Positions 1-8,570 of a stretch of 64,000 nucleotides of DNA are shown here, in pieces (the first letter of the stretch is position 1; each line of letters begins with the position of its first letter). The position numbers were made by a program, and so were the translations under genes. The stretch is taken from the NCBI GenBank assembly GCA_040218145.1, contig JAVJQK010000128.1, forward strand, positions 62,001 through 126,000, read 5' to 3'. Origin of the DNA: Sandaracinaceae bacterium (lineage in GTDB: Bacteria > Myxococcota_A > Polyangia > Polyangiales > Sandaracinaceae). Below the pieces are notes generated by a model. It made no database searches and was not told the origin of the DNA. It saw nothing but the letters and a program-made list of their open reading frames with translations.

Positions 1-838
1 GACGCGGCCATCGGAGGGTCACGCCGTCGAACGTGCGGCGCTCGAGCGCGCGCGCCATCTCGGCTCGCGCGTCCATCCGCTGGGTCCAGGTGGTCACGCG
101 CGTGTCCTCGGGGACGAGGTCCAGGTAGCGCCGCCCGCGCGCGGCCGCGCCTTCGAAGTCGCCCGCGTCGCTCGCGGCCCGCGCCGCGGCGAGCGCGATC
201 GCCGGCTCGTCGGGGGCCAGCGCGTAGGCCTGCTCGAGCGCGCGGCGCGCGTCGGCCCGCGCGTGCGCGCGCTCGGCCACCAGCGCCTCGAAGACGTGCG
301 TGGCCTCGTCGTGAGGCGCCTCGCGCGCGAGCCACGCGGCGATCCGGTGCGCGGTCCGCGCCTCCTGACCGGCGAGCGCGCCCATGCCCATGTGCGTCGC
401 GCCCGCCACGGCCACGTCGAACCCGTCTCGATCGCGGTCGGGCGCGCTCCGGAGCTGCTCGATGGCGTCGAGCGGATGCTCCCGCATGGCGCGCAGCCCC
501 GCGCGCATGGGCTCGCTCGCGTCGCGCGAGAGCTGCGGCAGCCGATCCCGCAGCTCCTGCGTCCGGATCGACAGCACGTCCCACAGCGACGGGCGCACGA
601 AGCCCGGCGGGTCCTCCTCGTCCTCCGGACACCCCGGCGGCGCGCCCGCCGACACGGGGGGCGGCGGCGCCGCGGTCGAGCTCTCGCGCGGGGCCTCGGC
701 CGGCGGCTCCACGGCCTGGAGCTCGGCGACCGGCGCGGGCGCGGGCGTGCGCGCCGCGGGCGTCCGCTGCAGCGACCAGACGAGCGTCGCCCCGGCCAGC
801 ATGGCCAGGACGAGCTGGATCACGCGCGTGCGCCTCAC
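1..838 (-). CDS. Membrane-anchored protein with helical-repeat region (3' end outside window)
   Basis: This is the 5' part (279 codons) of a minus-strand gene that runs off the left edge. The GTG start gives a short basic N-terminus followed by one hydrophobic segment (about residues 6-22, signal anchor), then a Pro/Ala-rich linker and an Asp/Glu-rich patch near residue 70. Residues about 150-260 are Ala-rich amphipathic helices of the kind seen in TPR proteins (EQAYALAPDEPAIALAAARA). The product is probably anchored in the inner membrane and faces the periplasm. It follows the lipoprotein at 876-1256 on the same strand by 37 bp, so they may be co-transcribed. The function cannot be told because the C-terminal domain is missing from the window. 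Confidence 0.7.
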   Translation of the reverse strand, partial: MRRTRVIQLVLAMLAGATLVWSLQRTPAARTPAPAPVAELQAVEPPAEAPRESSTAAPPPPVSAGAPPGCPEDEEDPPGFVRPSLWDVLSIRTQELRDRLPQLSRDASEPMRAGLRAMREHPLDAIEQLRSAPDRDRDGFDVAVAGATHMGMGALAGQEARTAHRIAAWLAREAPHDEATHVFEALVAERAHARADARRALEQAYALAPDEPAIALAAARAASDAGDFEGAAARGRRYLDLVPEDTRVTTWTQRMDARAEMARALERRTFDGVTLRWPR

Positions 839-875
839 CCGACCGGTATGGCGCCGTCGCGGCGCGAGCGAAAGC

Positions 876-1256
876 CTACCGACCGCCCGGCGCTTCACCT
901 CGCGCGGATCGTCTCGCGCCCGGATCGTCGAGCGCGATGTGGGCTTCGCCGCCCGTCTCGGCGGTGGGGGACGCGCCCACCTCCGAGTCGAGACCGAGCA
1001 GGAGTCCGATGTCGCAGTCCACTTCGGGGCTGGAGCAGCGCTCGAGCACCTCCCGCCGACGCTCGGCCGTGCACGTGCGTCGCTCGCACACGCGGTCGAT
1101 CTCGGCGCGGAGCTCGAGCTCCCGGTCCATCTCCTCGGCCAGGTACTGCTGGTCCAGACCGGATCGGGGCGGGGGAGCGGAGGCGCACCCCGCCGCCAGG
1201 GCCAGGACACCGGCGAGCGCGGCGACGGGGGACGCGAAGATGTCGAGGTGGCGCAT
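876..1256 (-). CDS. Small charged lipoprotein, function unknown
   Basis: The 126-residue product starts with a signal peptide ending in a lipobox-like LALAAGC at about residue 24, so it should be a lipoprotein. The mature part is highly charged, probably helical (YLAEEMDRELELRAEIDRVC), and carries four spaced cysteines in a compact Cys-Arg/Glu-rich segment. GGAGGTG lies about 5 nt before the ATG and supports this start. It is upstream of, and on the same strand as, the membrane-anchored gene at 1-838. I do not recognise the family. Confidence 0.75.
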   Translation of the reverse strand: MRHLDIFASPVAALAGVLALAAGCASAPPPRSGLDQQYLAEEMDRELELRAEIDRVCERRTCTAERRREVLERCSSPEVDCDIGLLLGLDSEVGASPTAETGGEAHIALDDPGARRSARGEAPGGR

Positions 1257-1412
1257 GCCCACCTCCGCTTCACGGCGCGCGCCAGGTGCCGGGGGCCCGT
1301 GATCCGCTTGGCACGCCGCCCGGGTGTTGGTGAACCCCCCACACTCGTTGCGGGGCCGATCCCACACTCGCCGAGACCTCGACGCGCCCGAGGTTCGGGG
1401 GGACGATGAGGC

Positions 1413-3038
1413 ATGCTCGCTCGCTACCGTGCCCTGGCGGCCGCCTTCGCGTCGCTGTGCCTGTCTGCCCTGGTGTTGGTCGGCTGCTACCAATCCCACA
1501 CGGGCTCCGCGGCGTCGTGCGGCGGCGATGTCTGCTCCGAGTTCGAGCAGTGCTGCGCGACGTGCGAGCGCGGGCCGCGCTGTCAGTCGCTCGATCTGCC
1601 CTGCCCCGACGTGTCGGGCTGCGACGGGTGCAACGACGCCTCCGACTGCGGAGCTGGCGAGGTGTGCATCTTCGCGCCCGGCACCTGCGCCCCACTCGGC
1701 ACCTGTCTGCCACGCGAGGAGGGCTGCCCCCGCGACTGCCCCGGCGTCTGCGGTTGTGACGGCGAGGAGTACTGCAACGCCTGCGAGGCGCGCGGCCTGG
1801 GCGTGAGCGTCGCCATGCCCGGCCCGTGTGACGGGGAGCTCTGCGCAGGCGACGTGTTCTGCGGCGTCGGGGAGCGCTGCTGCGAGGGCTGCTTCGGAGA
1901 GGGCTTCTGCGTCGGCGCGGACGAGCCGTGCCCGGACATCTTCTGCCCGGGCTGCTTCAGCAACGCAGACTGCGCGCCCTTCGAGTGGTGCCTGCCCGAA
2001 GAGGGGCTCTGCGGCGCGGAGGGCGTGTGCATCCCGCGCCCCGATGGCTGCGACGCCGACTGCCCGGGCGTCTGCGGCTGCGACGGCCTGAGCTACTGCA
2101 ACGAGTGCGAGGCGGCGAGCAACGGCGTCGCGGTTCGGTCGGAGACCGAGTGCGAGGCCGAGCCCTGCGGCCGGGGCGGCGAGGTCTGCGACGAGGGGTT
2201 CTTCTGCGAAGCCTTCATGGGCTGCGGCGCGGGCGACGCGTTCGCGTGCAGCCCGGTCCCCGACGTCTGCCCCGACATCGAGGCGCCGGTCTGCGGCTGC
2301 GACGGCGTGACCTACGGGAACGACTGCCTCGCGCGGGCCAACCGCGCGTCGATCGCGACGGGCGGGCCCTGTGAGACCCGCCGCTCGTGCCGCGCGATCC
2401 AGCGCGACGATCCGAGCGCGCCCACGGGCGTGTACCGGATCGAGCCCGAGCCCGGGCGCGCGTTCGACGTGCTCTGCGACATGGAGACGGACGGCGGCGG
2501 CTGGACGATGGTGGCCTCGACGCGGCGGGTGCCACCCGACGACGCGCGCGGCGGATACCACCCCGGGCTGACCTCGACCCGGCCAGACGCCGTGGTCGAG
2601 ACGATCTGGGACGGCATGCGAGCGGTGGTCGGGCCCGAGAGCGACGTGCGCTTCACCTGCGGGGAGCTCGCGCGGCGCGACGAACTGGTCGACCTCTCCT
2701 TCTACCGGGTGGGCTGGTACCTCGAGTGGACGACGGGCACCGACGCCGACAGCTGCTTCAGCGAGGGCAACGGGCGGGGCTACGAGCGACCCGCGCCCGC
2801 GCGGCGGGACAACCTCACGGGGCGCACCGTGCGCCGGGGCACCGACTGGGCCGCGGGCTTCCTGGAGGGCGAGGACAGCTGCGACTCCCCGGACGACTTC
2901 ACGGTCGACCTCATCGACCGCGGCATGGACTCGAACCAGATGGACGGGACCGACTGGGGCCGGGACGACAACCAGGCGAAGTGCGGCCGCGGCGCGCTCC
3001 GCGACGGCGTCTGGCACGTCTGGGTGCGGGAGATCTGA
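1413..3038 (+). CDS. Secreted lipoprotein with Kazal-type repeats and fibrinogen-like C-terminal domain
   Basis: The 541-residue product begins with a signal peptide and lipobox (SALVLVGC, about residue 25). A very Cys-rich region follows with three Kazal/follistatin-like modules, at about residues 104-132, 208-237 and 285-320 ([52 protein letters not shown]). Each of the first two is preceded by a second Cys-rich block (EQCC.TCE, ERCCEGC). From about residue 330 there is a fibrinogen C-terminal-like domain with the signature [13 protein letters not shown]. Kazal modules in eukaryotes inhibit serine proteases and fibrinogen-like domains bind glycans, so a surface adhesion or protease-inhibitory role is an inference. 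GGGGGGA lies 9 nt upstream of the ATG. The gene stands alone, upstream of transketolase. Confidence 0.85.
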   Translation: MLARYRALAAAFASLCLSALVLVGCYQSHTGSAASCGGDVCSEFEQCCATCERGPRCQSLDLPCPDVSGCDGCNDASDCGAGEVCIFAPGTCAPLGTCLPREEGCPRDCPGVCGCDGEEYCNACEARGLGVSVAMPGPCDGELCAGDVFCGVGERCCEGCFGEGFCVGADEPCPDIFCPGCFSNADCAPFEWCLPEEGLCGAEGVCIPRPDGCDADCPGVCGCDGLSYCNECEAASNGVAVRSETECEAEPCGRGGEVCDEGFFCEAFMGCGAGDAFACSPVPDVCPDIEAPVCGCDGVTYGNDCLARANRASIATGGPCETRRSCRAIQRDDPSAPTGVYRIEPEPGRAFDVLCDMETDGGGWTMVASTRRVPPDDARGGYHPGLTSTRPDAVVETIWDGMRAVVGPESDVRFTCGELARRDELVDLSFYRVGWYLEWTTGTDADSCFSEGNGRGYERPAPARRDNLTGRTVRRGTDWAAGFLEGEDSCDSPDDFTVDLIDRGMDSNQMDGTDWGRDDNQAKCGRGALRDGVWHVWVREI

Positions 3039-3117
3039 CGGCCCCGGCCCGGCCACGGTTGACGGCGGCGCGGCTCCGCGCCAAAAGCGGGCAACCCCTG
3101 CCCCCGCGAGGAGCCCG

Positions 3118-5106
3118 ATGACCGATTCCGTGCGCCACGACGATCTCGCCAACGCCATCCGCGCTCTCTCGATGGACGCGGTCCAGAAGGCGAACTCGGG
3201 CCACCCCGGCATGCCGATGGGCATGGCCGACGTCGCCACCGTGCTCTTCCGCGACTTCCTGCGCTTCGACGCGAGCGCGCCCGACTGGGCCGACCGCGAT
3301 CGCTTCGTGCTGAGCGCGGGCCACGGCTCGATGCTGCTCTACTCGCTCCTGCACCTGACGGGCTACGAGGACATGACCCTCGAGCAGCTGAAGGCGTTCC
3401 GTCAGCTCGGGAGCAAGACGGCCGGGCACCCCGAGTACGGGCACGCGAAGGGGATCGAGACCACCACCGGGCCGCTCGGGCAGGGCCTGGCCAACGCGGT
3501 GGGCATGGCGCTGGCGGAGCGTCACCTCGCGGCGCGCTTCGGAGGGCTCGTCGATCACCACACCTACGTCATCGCGGGCGACGGCTGCCTGATGGAGGGC
3601 ATCAGCCACGAGGCGATCAGCCTCGCCGGTCACCTGCGGCTCTCGAAGCTGGTGGTGCTCTTCGACGACAACCACATCTCGATCGACGGGCCGACCGAGC
3701 TGTCGGTGAGCGACGATCAGTGCGCGCGCTTCGAGGCGAGCGGCTGGCACGTGGCGCGGGTGGACGGGCACGACCCGGAGGCCGTCAAGCGCGCGATCGA
3801 GGCGGCCAAGGGCAGCGATCGCCCGTCGATGATCGCGTGCCGCACGAGCATCGGCTACGGCGCGCCGACCAAGCGGGACACCGCCGACGCCCACGGCTCG
3901 CCGCTGGGCGACGAGGAGATCGCCGGGGCGCGCGAGCAGCTCGGCTGGCCCCACGCGCCGTTCGAGATCCCGGACGCGATCCTCGCGGCGTGGCGGGCCA
4001 TCGGCAGCAAGGGCGCGGCCGCGCGCGAGGCGTGGGAGAAGAAGCACGCCGCGCTCGACGACGACGCGCGCGCGGAGTGGGATCGCATCCAGGCGGGCCG
4101 CGTGCCCGAGGCGCTGACGGACGCGGTGACCGCGGCGAAGGCCAAGCTCCTCGAGGAGAAGCCGAAGATGGCGACCCGCGCCTCGAGCGGCAAGGCGCTC
4201 GACGTGTTGACGGGGCTCGTCCCGGAGATGGTCGGCGGATCGGCCGACCTGACCGGCTCGGTCAAGACCAAGACCAAGGCGATGGAGATCGTCGCGCCCG
4301 GCGCCTACGGCGGCCGCTACGTGCACTACGGCGTGCGCGAGCACGCGATGGCCGCGGCGATGAACGGCATGGCGCTGCACGGCGGCGTGCTGCCATATGG
4401 CGGAACGTTCCTCGTCTTCACCGACTACTGCCGCCCGGCGATCCGGCTCAGCGCGTTGATGTCGCAGCGCGTCGTCTACGTGATGACCCACGACTCGATC
4501 GGGCTCGGCGAAGACGGCCCCACCCACCAGCCGGTCGAGCACCTCGCGGCGCTCCGCGCGATCCCGAACCTGCTCGTCTTCCGCCCCGCGGACACGGTCG
4601 AGACCCTCGAGTGCTGGGAGCTGGCGGTTCGGGCTCAGCAGCCCAGCGTGCTCGCGCTCACCCGCCAGAACATCCCCGCGCTGCGCACCTCGGGCGATCC
4701 GAAGGAGAACCCCTGCGCGAAGGGCGCGTACGTCCTGTACGAGCCGTCGGAGGGGCGCGACGTGACGCTCTTCGCCACCGGCAGCGAGGTCCACATCGCG
4801 CTCGAGGCCAAGGACGACCTGGCCAGCCGCGGCGTGCACGCGGCGGTGGTCTCGATGCCGTCGTGGGAGCTCTTCCGCGCGCAGGACGCGGCCTACCGCG
4901 CGAGCGTGCTCGGGGAGGCGCCGCGCGTGTCCATGGAGGCGGCGGCCACCTTCGGCTGGAGCGAGTGGCTCGGCGACGACGGCCGCGCGCTCGGGCTGAC
5001 GACCTTCGGCACGTCGGCGCCGTACGAGGACGCCTACGCGCACTTCGGGCTCACGGCCGAGAAGCTCGCCGAGGCGGCGCAGGCCGCGATCGCCTCGCGC
5101 GGCTGA
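3118..5106 (+). CDS. tkt: Transketolase
   Basis: This thiamine diphosphate enzyme of the non-oxidative pentose phosphate pathway moves two-carbon ketol units between sugar phosphates in the cytosol. At 662 residues it is full length. The N-terminal region has [12 protein letters not shown] (phosphate/substrate-binding His) and [17 protein letters not shown]. The cofactor motif [13 protein letters not shown] followed by DDNHISIDG lies at about residues 155-190. The pyrimidine-binding domain has the catalytic Glu in [14 protein letters not shown] (about residue 408), followed by the C-terminal transketolase domain. GAGGAG lies just upstream of the ATG. It is convergent with nhaR, 22 bp away, and not in an obvious operon with other sugar-phosphate genes. 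Confidence 0.97.
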   Translation: MTDSVRHDDLANAIRALSMDAVQKANSGHPGMPMGMADVATVLFRDFLRFDASAPDWADRDRFVLSAGHGSMLLYSLLHLTGYEDMTLEQLKAFRQLGSKTAGHPEYGHAKGIETTTGPLGQGLANAVGMALAERHLAARFGGLVDHHTYVIAGDGCLMEGISHEAISLAGHLRLSKLVVLFDDNHISIDGPTELSVSDDQCARFEASGWHVARVDGHDPEAVKRAIEAAKGSDRPSMIACRTSIGYGAPTKRDTADAHGSPLGDEEIAGAREQLGWPHAPFEIPDAILAAWRAIGSKGAAAREAWEKKHAALDDDARAEWDRIQAGRVPEALTDAVTAAKAKLLEEKPKMATRASSGKALDVLTGLVPEMVGGSADLTGSVKTKTKAMEIVAPGAYGGRYVHYGVREHAMAAAMNGMALHGGVLPYGGTFLVFTDYCRPAIRLSALMSQRVVYVMTHDSIGLGEDGPTHQPVEHLAALRAIPNLLVFRPADTVETLECWELAVRAQQPSVLALTRQNIPALRTSGDPKENPCAKGAYVLYEPSEGRDVTLFATGSEVHIALEAKDDLASRGVHAAVVSMPSWELFRAQDAAYRASVLGEAPRVSMEAAATFGWSEWLGDDGRALGLTTFGTSAPYEDAYAHFGLTAEKLAEAAQAAIASRG

Positions 5107-5128
5107 GCGCAGCTGTCCGCGAGGATGA

Positions 5129-6049
5129 TCAGCCGGCGAAGATCCGTTCCTTGGCCGCCTCGCTGATCGCCCGGACCGCCGGGTGCTCGAGGCGGCGCTG
5201 CACCGTGATGGCGTAGAAGCGCTCGCGGAGCTCGTCCGCGCGCCCGATGACCTCGACGCCATACTGCCGAACGATCTCCTCCTCGATGGCCGACGGGCCG
5301 GGGAACACGCCCGCGCCGTTCTGACCGAACGCCTTCAGCAGCGCGCTGTCCTCGAACTCCGCCACGAGCTGGGGTCGGACGTCGAGCTGCTCGAACCACT
5401 GGTCGAGGTCGCGGCGCAGCAGGGTGTTGTCGGTCGGGAGCAGGATCGGCGCGCCCTCGAGGCTCCGCGGGAAGTCGGGGCGGAGCTTCTGCGCCAGCGC
5501 GCGCACGCCGTAGAACGTGACGCTGCACTCCCCGAGGAGGTGGTTGTAGGCGCGCACCTTGGACTGTCGTCCGAGCGGCGCCTCCGCGAGCACGAGATCG
5601 AGGCTCTGGAGGCTCAGCTCCGCCAGGAGCCGCTCGGTCTTGTCCTCGCGGCAGACCACCTGCACCGGGTCCTCGAGCGTGAGCGCGGGCTCCAGCAGCC
5701 GGTGCAGGATCAGCTTCGGGACCAGATCGCTCACCCCCACGTGGAGCTTCGCCTGCCGGCTGCCGAGGCCACGTCCCTTCAGGGCGTCTTGCATCTCGCG
5801 TCCCAGGGCGAAGATCTCGTCTGCGTACCGAAAGACCACCTGGCCGACCTCGGTCAGCTCGAGGCGTCGGCCCGCGCGACGGAAGAGCTGCTCGCCCAGG
5901 CTCTCCTCGAGCGACTTGAGCTGCTCGCTCACCGTCGGCTGCGCGAGCCGGAGCTTCTTGGCCGCCGCGGTGACGGTGCCCTCCTTCACGGTCATCCAGA
6001 AATAAAAGAGGTGATGGTAGTTCAGCCAGTCCACAGCCGATCCTGTCAC
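5129..6049 (-). CDS. nhaR: LysR-type regulator of the NhaR family
   Basis: The 306-residue LysR-type regulator starts LNYHHLFYFWMTVKEGTV, a form closely matching E. coli NhaR (NYNHLYYFW..KEGSV), the sodium/proton-responsive activator of nhaA. The winged helix-turn-helix spans about residues 8-66 (AAKKLRLAQPTVSEQLKSLE). The remainder is the periplasmic-binding-protein-like effector domain. Unlike in enterobacteria, no antiporter gene is adjacent, so its target is not evident here. It is divergent from the secretion operon starting at 6124, with a dyad in the shared 74-bp region. Family assignment is firm; the signal is inferred. Confidence 0.9.
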   Translation of the reverse strand: MTGSAVDWLNYHHLFYFWMTVKEGTVTAAAKKLRLAQPTVSEQLKSLEESLGEQLFRRAGRRLELTEVGQVVFRYADEIFALGREMQDALKGRGLGSRQAKLHVGVSDLVPKLILHRLLEPALTLEDPVQVVCREDKTERLLAELSLQSLDLVLAEAPLGRQSKVRAYNHLLGECSVTFYGVRALAQKLRPDFPRSLEGAPILLPTDNTLLRRDLDQWFEQLDVRPQLVAEFEDSALLKAFGQNGAGVFPGPSAIEEEIVRQYGVEVIGRADELRERFYAITVQRRLEHPAVRAISEAAKERIFAG

Positions 6050-6064
6050 GTAGAGGTCAGGCCT

Positions 6065-6088
6065 ATCAATAGCACGGGCATTATCGAT
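6065..6088. promoter_or_regulatory. Imperfect dyad in the nhaR / secretion operon divergent region
   Basis: The arms ATCAATA and TATCGAT (reverse complement ATCGATA, 6 of 7 matching) are separated by 10 nt. The dyad is the only AT-rich, symmetric stretch between the two divergent starts. LysR proteins commonly bind such sites next to their own gene, so autoregulation by the NhaR-type protein, perhaps with control of the divergent operon, is an inference. Confidence 0.35.
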
Positions 6089-6123
6089 TGGTCCTCCCTC
6101 GTCAGCGAGCCCAAAGAGAGGCC

Positions 6124-6420
6124 ATGCGAGTCGAGATTCGGTCGATAGGGGGCGCGCTCACCCCTCGGATGCGGGGCGAGGTTCGTCGCGCGCTCCTCGC
6201 GGCGCTCGAGGGACGGCCGGTGGCGCGGGCCACGCTCGCCTTCCGCAGCGAACGACGTCTGTTCTGTGACGTCGAGGTGGAGCTGGCGGACGGAACCCAC
6301 CTCGAGGCGGAGATCTGCGACGTCGACGCGGAGAGCCTGCGCGGACGCAGCGTCACGCGCGCGGTGGCGATGGTCGAGCGGGCGGTCGCGCTGGCCCGCG
6401 TGTGGAGGCGCACGTCGTGA
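6124..6420 (+). CDS. Small RaiA/HPF-like protein, first gene of secretion operon
   Basis: The product has 98 residues. Its pattern of an N-terminal strand (MRVEIRSIGG), a helix, a strand pair (ATLAFRSERRLFCDVEVELADG) and a C-terminal helix resembles the S30AE/HPF fold of ribosome-associated inhibition factors. Sequence similarity is weak, so only the fold class is suggested. The ATG at 6124 is preferred over an upstream alternative because it gives the family-like N-terminus and follows AGAGAGG. The stop overlaps the GTG of the ABC exporter gene (GTGA), so translation is probably coupled. Why an HPF-like protein should lead an export operon is unclear; it could instead be a small dedicated chaperone. 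Confidence 0.65.
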   Translation: MRVEIRSIGGALTPRMRGEVRRALLAALEGRPVARATLAFRSERRLFCDVEVELADGTHLEAEICDVDAESLRGRSVTRAVAMVERAVALARVWRRTS

Positions 6421-8570
6421 CGACGCTGACGATGGACACGGCCGTCGTGCCGCCGCCGCCGCCGATCGGGGACTTCGAGGACCTGCTCAGCCGGCTCGTG
6501 CTGGCGACGGGGAGCGAGCCCGATCGCGACGCGCTGCGGGCCGCCGCGCGTTGCACGCACCCCGGGCCCGACGGAGACCTGGCGTCCGCGCTCGTGGCGG
6601 CGCTGGACGAGCTGGGCCTGCGCGGCGAGGTGCTGCGCGGCACGGTGGCCGAGGCGGCGGCCGCGGTGGGGCCCGAGCACCCGGTCGTCGTCCTGGGCGA
6701 GGGCACGACCGACTGGGTGGTGCTGACGGACCGGCGCGGTCGCACCCTCGAGGTGGAGACGCCGAGCAGCCCGGAGCGACGCTGGCTTCGGCGCGGCGCG
6801 GTCGCGGCGCTGGTCGACCCGGCGGGGCTCGGCGCGCGGGTCTGGGTGGCGATCGATCCGCCCCCCCTGCGCGCGCTCGGCGCCCGGGACGAGCAGGACG
6901 AGCGGGGCGCGCCACCGCCGACCCCGCTCGCGAGGCTGCGCGCTTTGATGCGCCTCGAGCGCCACGACCTGGCGGTGGTGCTCGTCTACGCCATCGGCGT
7001 CGGCGTGCTGACCCTCGCCACGCCCATCGCGGTCCAGGCGCTCGTCAACACGGTGGCCTTCGGCACGCTGCTCCAGCCGCTGGCGGTGCTCGCCTTCCTG
7101 CTCCTCGTGGGGCTCGCCTTCGCGGCGGTCCTGCGCGCGCTCCAGGCGTGGGTGGTGGAGGTGCTGCAGCGTCGGATCTTCCTGCGCTTCGTGGCGGATC
7201 TCTCGCACCGCCTGCCTCGCGTGCGCCTCTCCGCCTTCGACGCGGCGCACGGCCCGGAGCTGTTGAACCGCTTCTTCGACGTCTTCACCGTCCAGAAGGC
7301 CTCGTCGTCGCTCTTGCTCGGCGGCCTCGAGATCGTCCTGACGGCGCTCGTCGGCGCGCTCGTGCTGGCCTTCTATCACCCCATCCTGCTCGCCTTCGAC
7401 GTGCTCCTCGTGCTGCTCGTCTTCGGCATCCTCTTCGTGCTCGGACGCGGCGCGACGAAGACGGCGGTCAAGGAGTCCAAGTCCAAGTACGAGGTGGCCA
7501 GCTGGCTCGAGGAGGTCGCTCGCCACCCCGCCGCGTTCAAGCTCGCCGGCGGCCCCGCGCTCGCGCGAGACCACGCCGATCGGCTCGCGAGCAAGTACCT
7601 GGTCTCCCGCCGCGATCACTGGCGGGTGGTCTTCCGGCAGCTCGTTGGCGCGCTGGCGCTGCAGGCCTTCGCGAGCGCGGGCGTGCTGGGCATCGGCGGG
7701 TGGCTCGTCATCGAGCGGCAGCTCACCCTCGGCCAGCTCGTCGCGGCGGAGCTCATCGTGACCGCGGTCGTCGCCTCCTTCGCGAAGGTCGGCAAGCACC
7801 TCGAGACGAGCTACGACCTGCTCGCCGCGCTCGACAAGATCGGTCAGCTGATCGACCTGCCCACCGAGCCGTCGGCGCGCACCGCGACGCTGCCCACGGC
7901 CGACCCGGACGGGACCCGGCTCCTGGCCGAGGGCGTCCACTTCGCCTACGGGAACCGCCGGGTGTTCGAGGACGTCAGCCTCGAGCTCGCGGCGGGAGAC
8001 CGCGTCGCGCTCTCCGGCGACAGCGGCGCAGGTGCCAGTACGCTGCTCGACGTGTTGACGGGGCTGCGCTCGCCCCGCGCGGGCCGCGTCCTCGTCGACG
8101 GCGTCGACGTCAGCGATCTGCACCGCGACACGCTCCGCCGCCGGACGGCGCTCGTGCGCGGCACCGAGATCGTCGTCGGGAGCATCGTCGACAACGTGGT
8201 CTTCGGCCGGGCTGAGGTGGACATCGCGCGCGTGCGCGTCGCGCTCGAGGCGGTCGATCTGCTGGACGAGATCGCGGCGCTCCCCGAGGGGCTCCACACC
8301 TCGATTCACCCCGGCGGCGCGCCCCTGTCGAGCAGCCAGGCCGTTCGACTGAGCCTCGCCCGCGCGCTCGCCGGGCAGCCGAAGCTGCTCGTGATCGACC
8401 GCGCGCTCGACGGCCTCGACGACGCGACGCGCGATCGCCTGCTCGACGTGATCTTCCGCGACGACGCGCCGTGGACCCTGCTGGTGGTGTCTCGCGACAC
8501 GAACGTGCGCGCGCGCTGCTCCCGTCGACTCCTGCTCGAGGACGGCGCGCTGAAAGAGGTGACCCGATGA
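6417..8570 (+). CDS. Type I secretion ABC exporter (HlyB-like) with degenerate ATPase motifs
   Basis: The product has 717 residues. From the N-terminus it has a C39-peptidase-like domain without an evident catalytic Cys (about residues 15-150), a six-helix exporter transmembrane domain (about 180-460), and a nucleotide-binding domain (about 495-717). The start is GTG 6417: GGAGG lies 8 nt upstream and the codon overlaps the previous stop. The nucleotide-binding domain keeps the right order of motifs but each is altered. Walker A reads GDSGAGAST, with Ala in place of Lys. The signature reads LSSSQ instead of LSGGQ. Walker B reads LLVIDRALDGLD, with Arg in place of the catalytic Glu. The H-loop position reads VVSRD, with Arg in place of His. 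The Q-loop Gln is not apparent. The partners are the HlyD- and TolC-type proteins that follow. It is expected to sit in the inner membrane, but ATP hydrolysis is doubtful. Confidence 0.88.
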   Translation: MTTLTMDTAVVPPPPPIGDFEDLLSRLVLATGSEPDRDALRAAARCTHPGPDGDLASALVAALDELGLRGEVLRGTVAEAAAAVGPEHPVVVLGEGTTDWVVLTDRRGRTLEVETPSSPERRWLRRGAVAALVDPAGLGARVWVAIDPPPLRALGARDEQDERGAPPPTPLARLRALMRLERHDLAVVLVYAIGVGVLTLATPIAVQALVNTVAFGTLLQPLAVLAFLLLVGLAFAAVLRALQAWVVEVLQRRIFLRFVADLSHRLPRVRLSAFDAAHGPELLNRFFDVFTVQKASSSLLLGGLEIVLTALVGALVLAFYHPILLAFDVLLVLLVFGILFVLGRGATKTAVKESKSKYEVASWLEEVARHPAAFKLAGGPALARDHADRLASKYLVSRRDHWRVVFRQLVGALALQAFASAGVLGIGGWLVIERQLTLGQLVAAELIVTAVVASFAKVGKHLETSYDLLAALDKIGQLIDLPTEPSARTATLPTADPDGTRLLAEGVHFAYGNRRVFEDVSLELAAGDRVALSGDSGAGASTLLDVLTGLRSPRAGRVLVDGVDVSDLHRDTLRRRTALVRGTEIVVGSIVDNVVFGRAEVDIARVRVALEAVDLLDEIAALPEGLHTSIHPGGAPLSSSQAVRLSLARALAGQPKLLVIDRALDGLDDATRDRLLDVIFRDDAPWTLLVVSRDTNVRARCSRRLLLEDGALKEVTR

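Noticed and set aside
876-3239. Very long open frame on the minus strand opposite the Kazal/fibrinogen gene
   Set aside because: GC-rich DNA leaves long shadow frames. Only the last 126 codons (876-1256) look like a real lipoprotein; the rest is Ala/Arg/Val-rich antisense of a well-supported gene.
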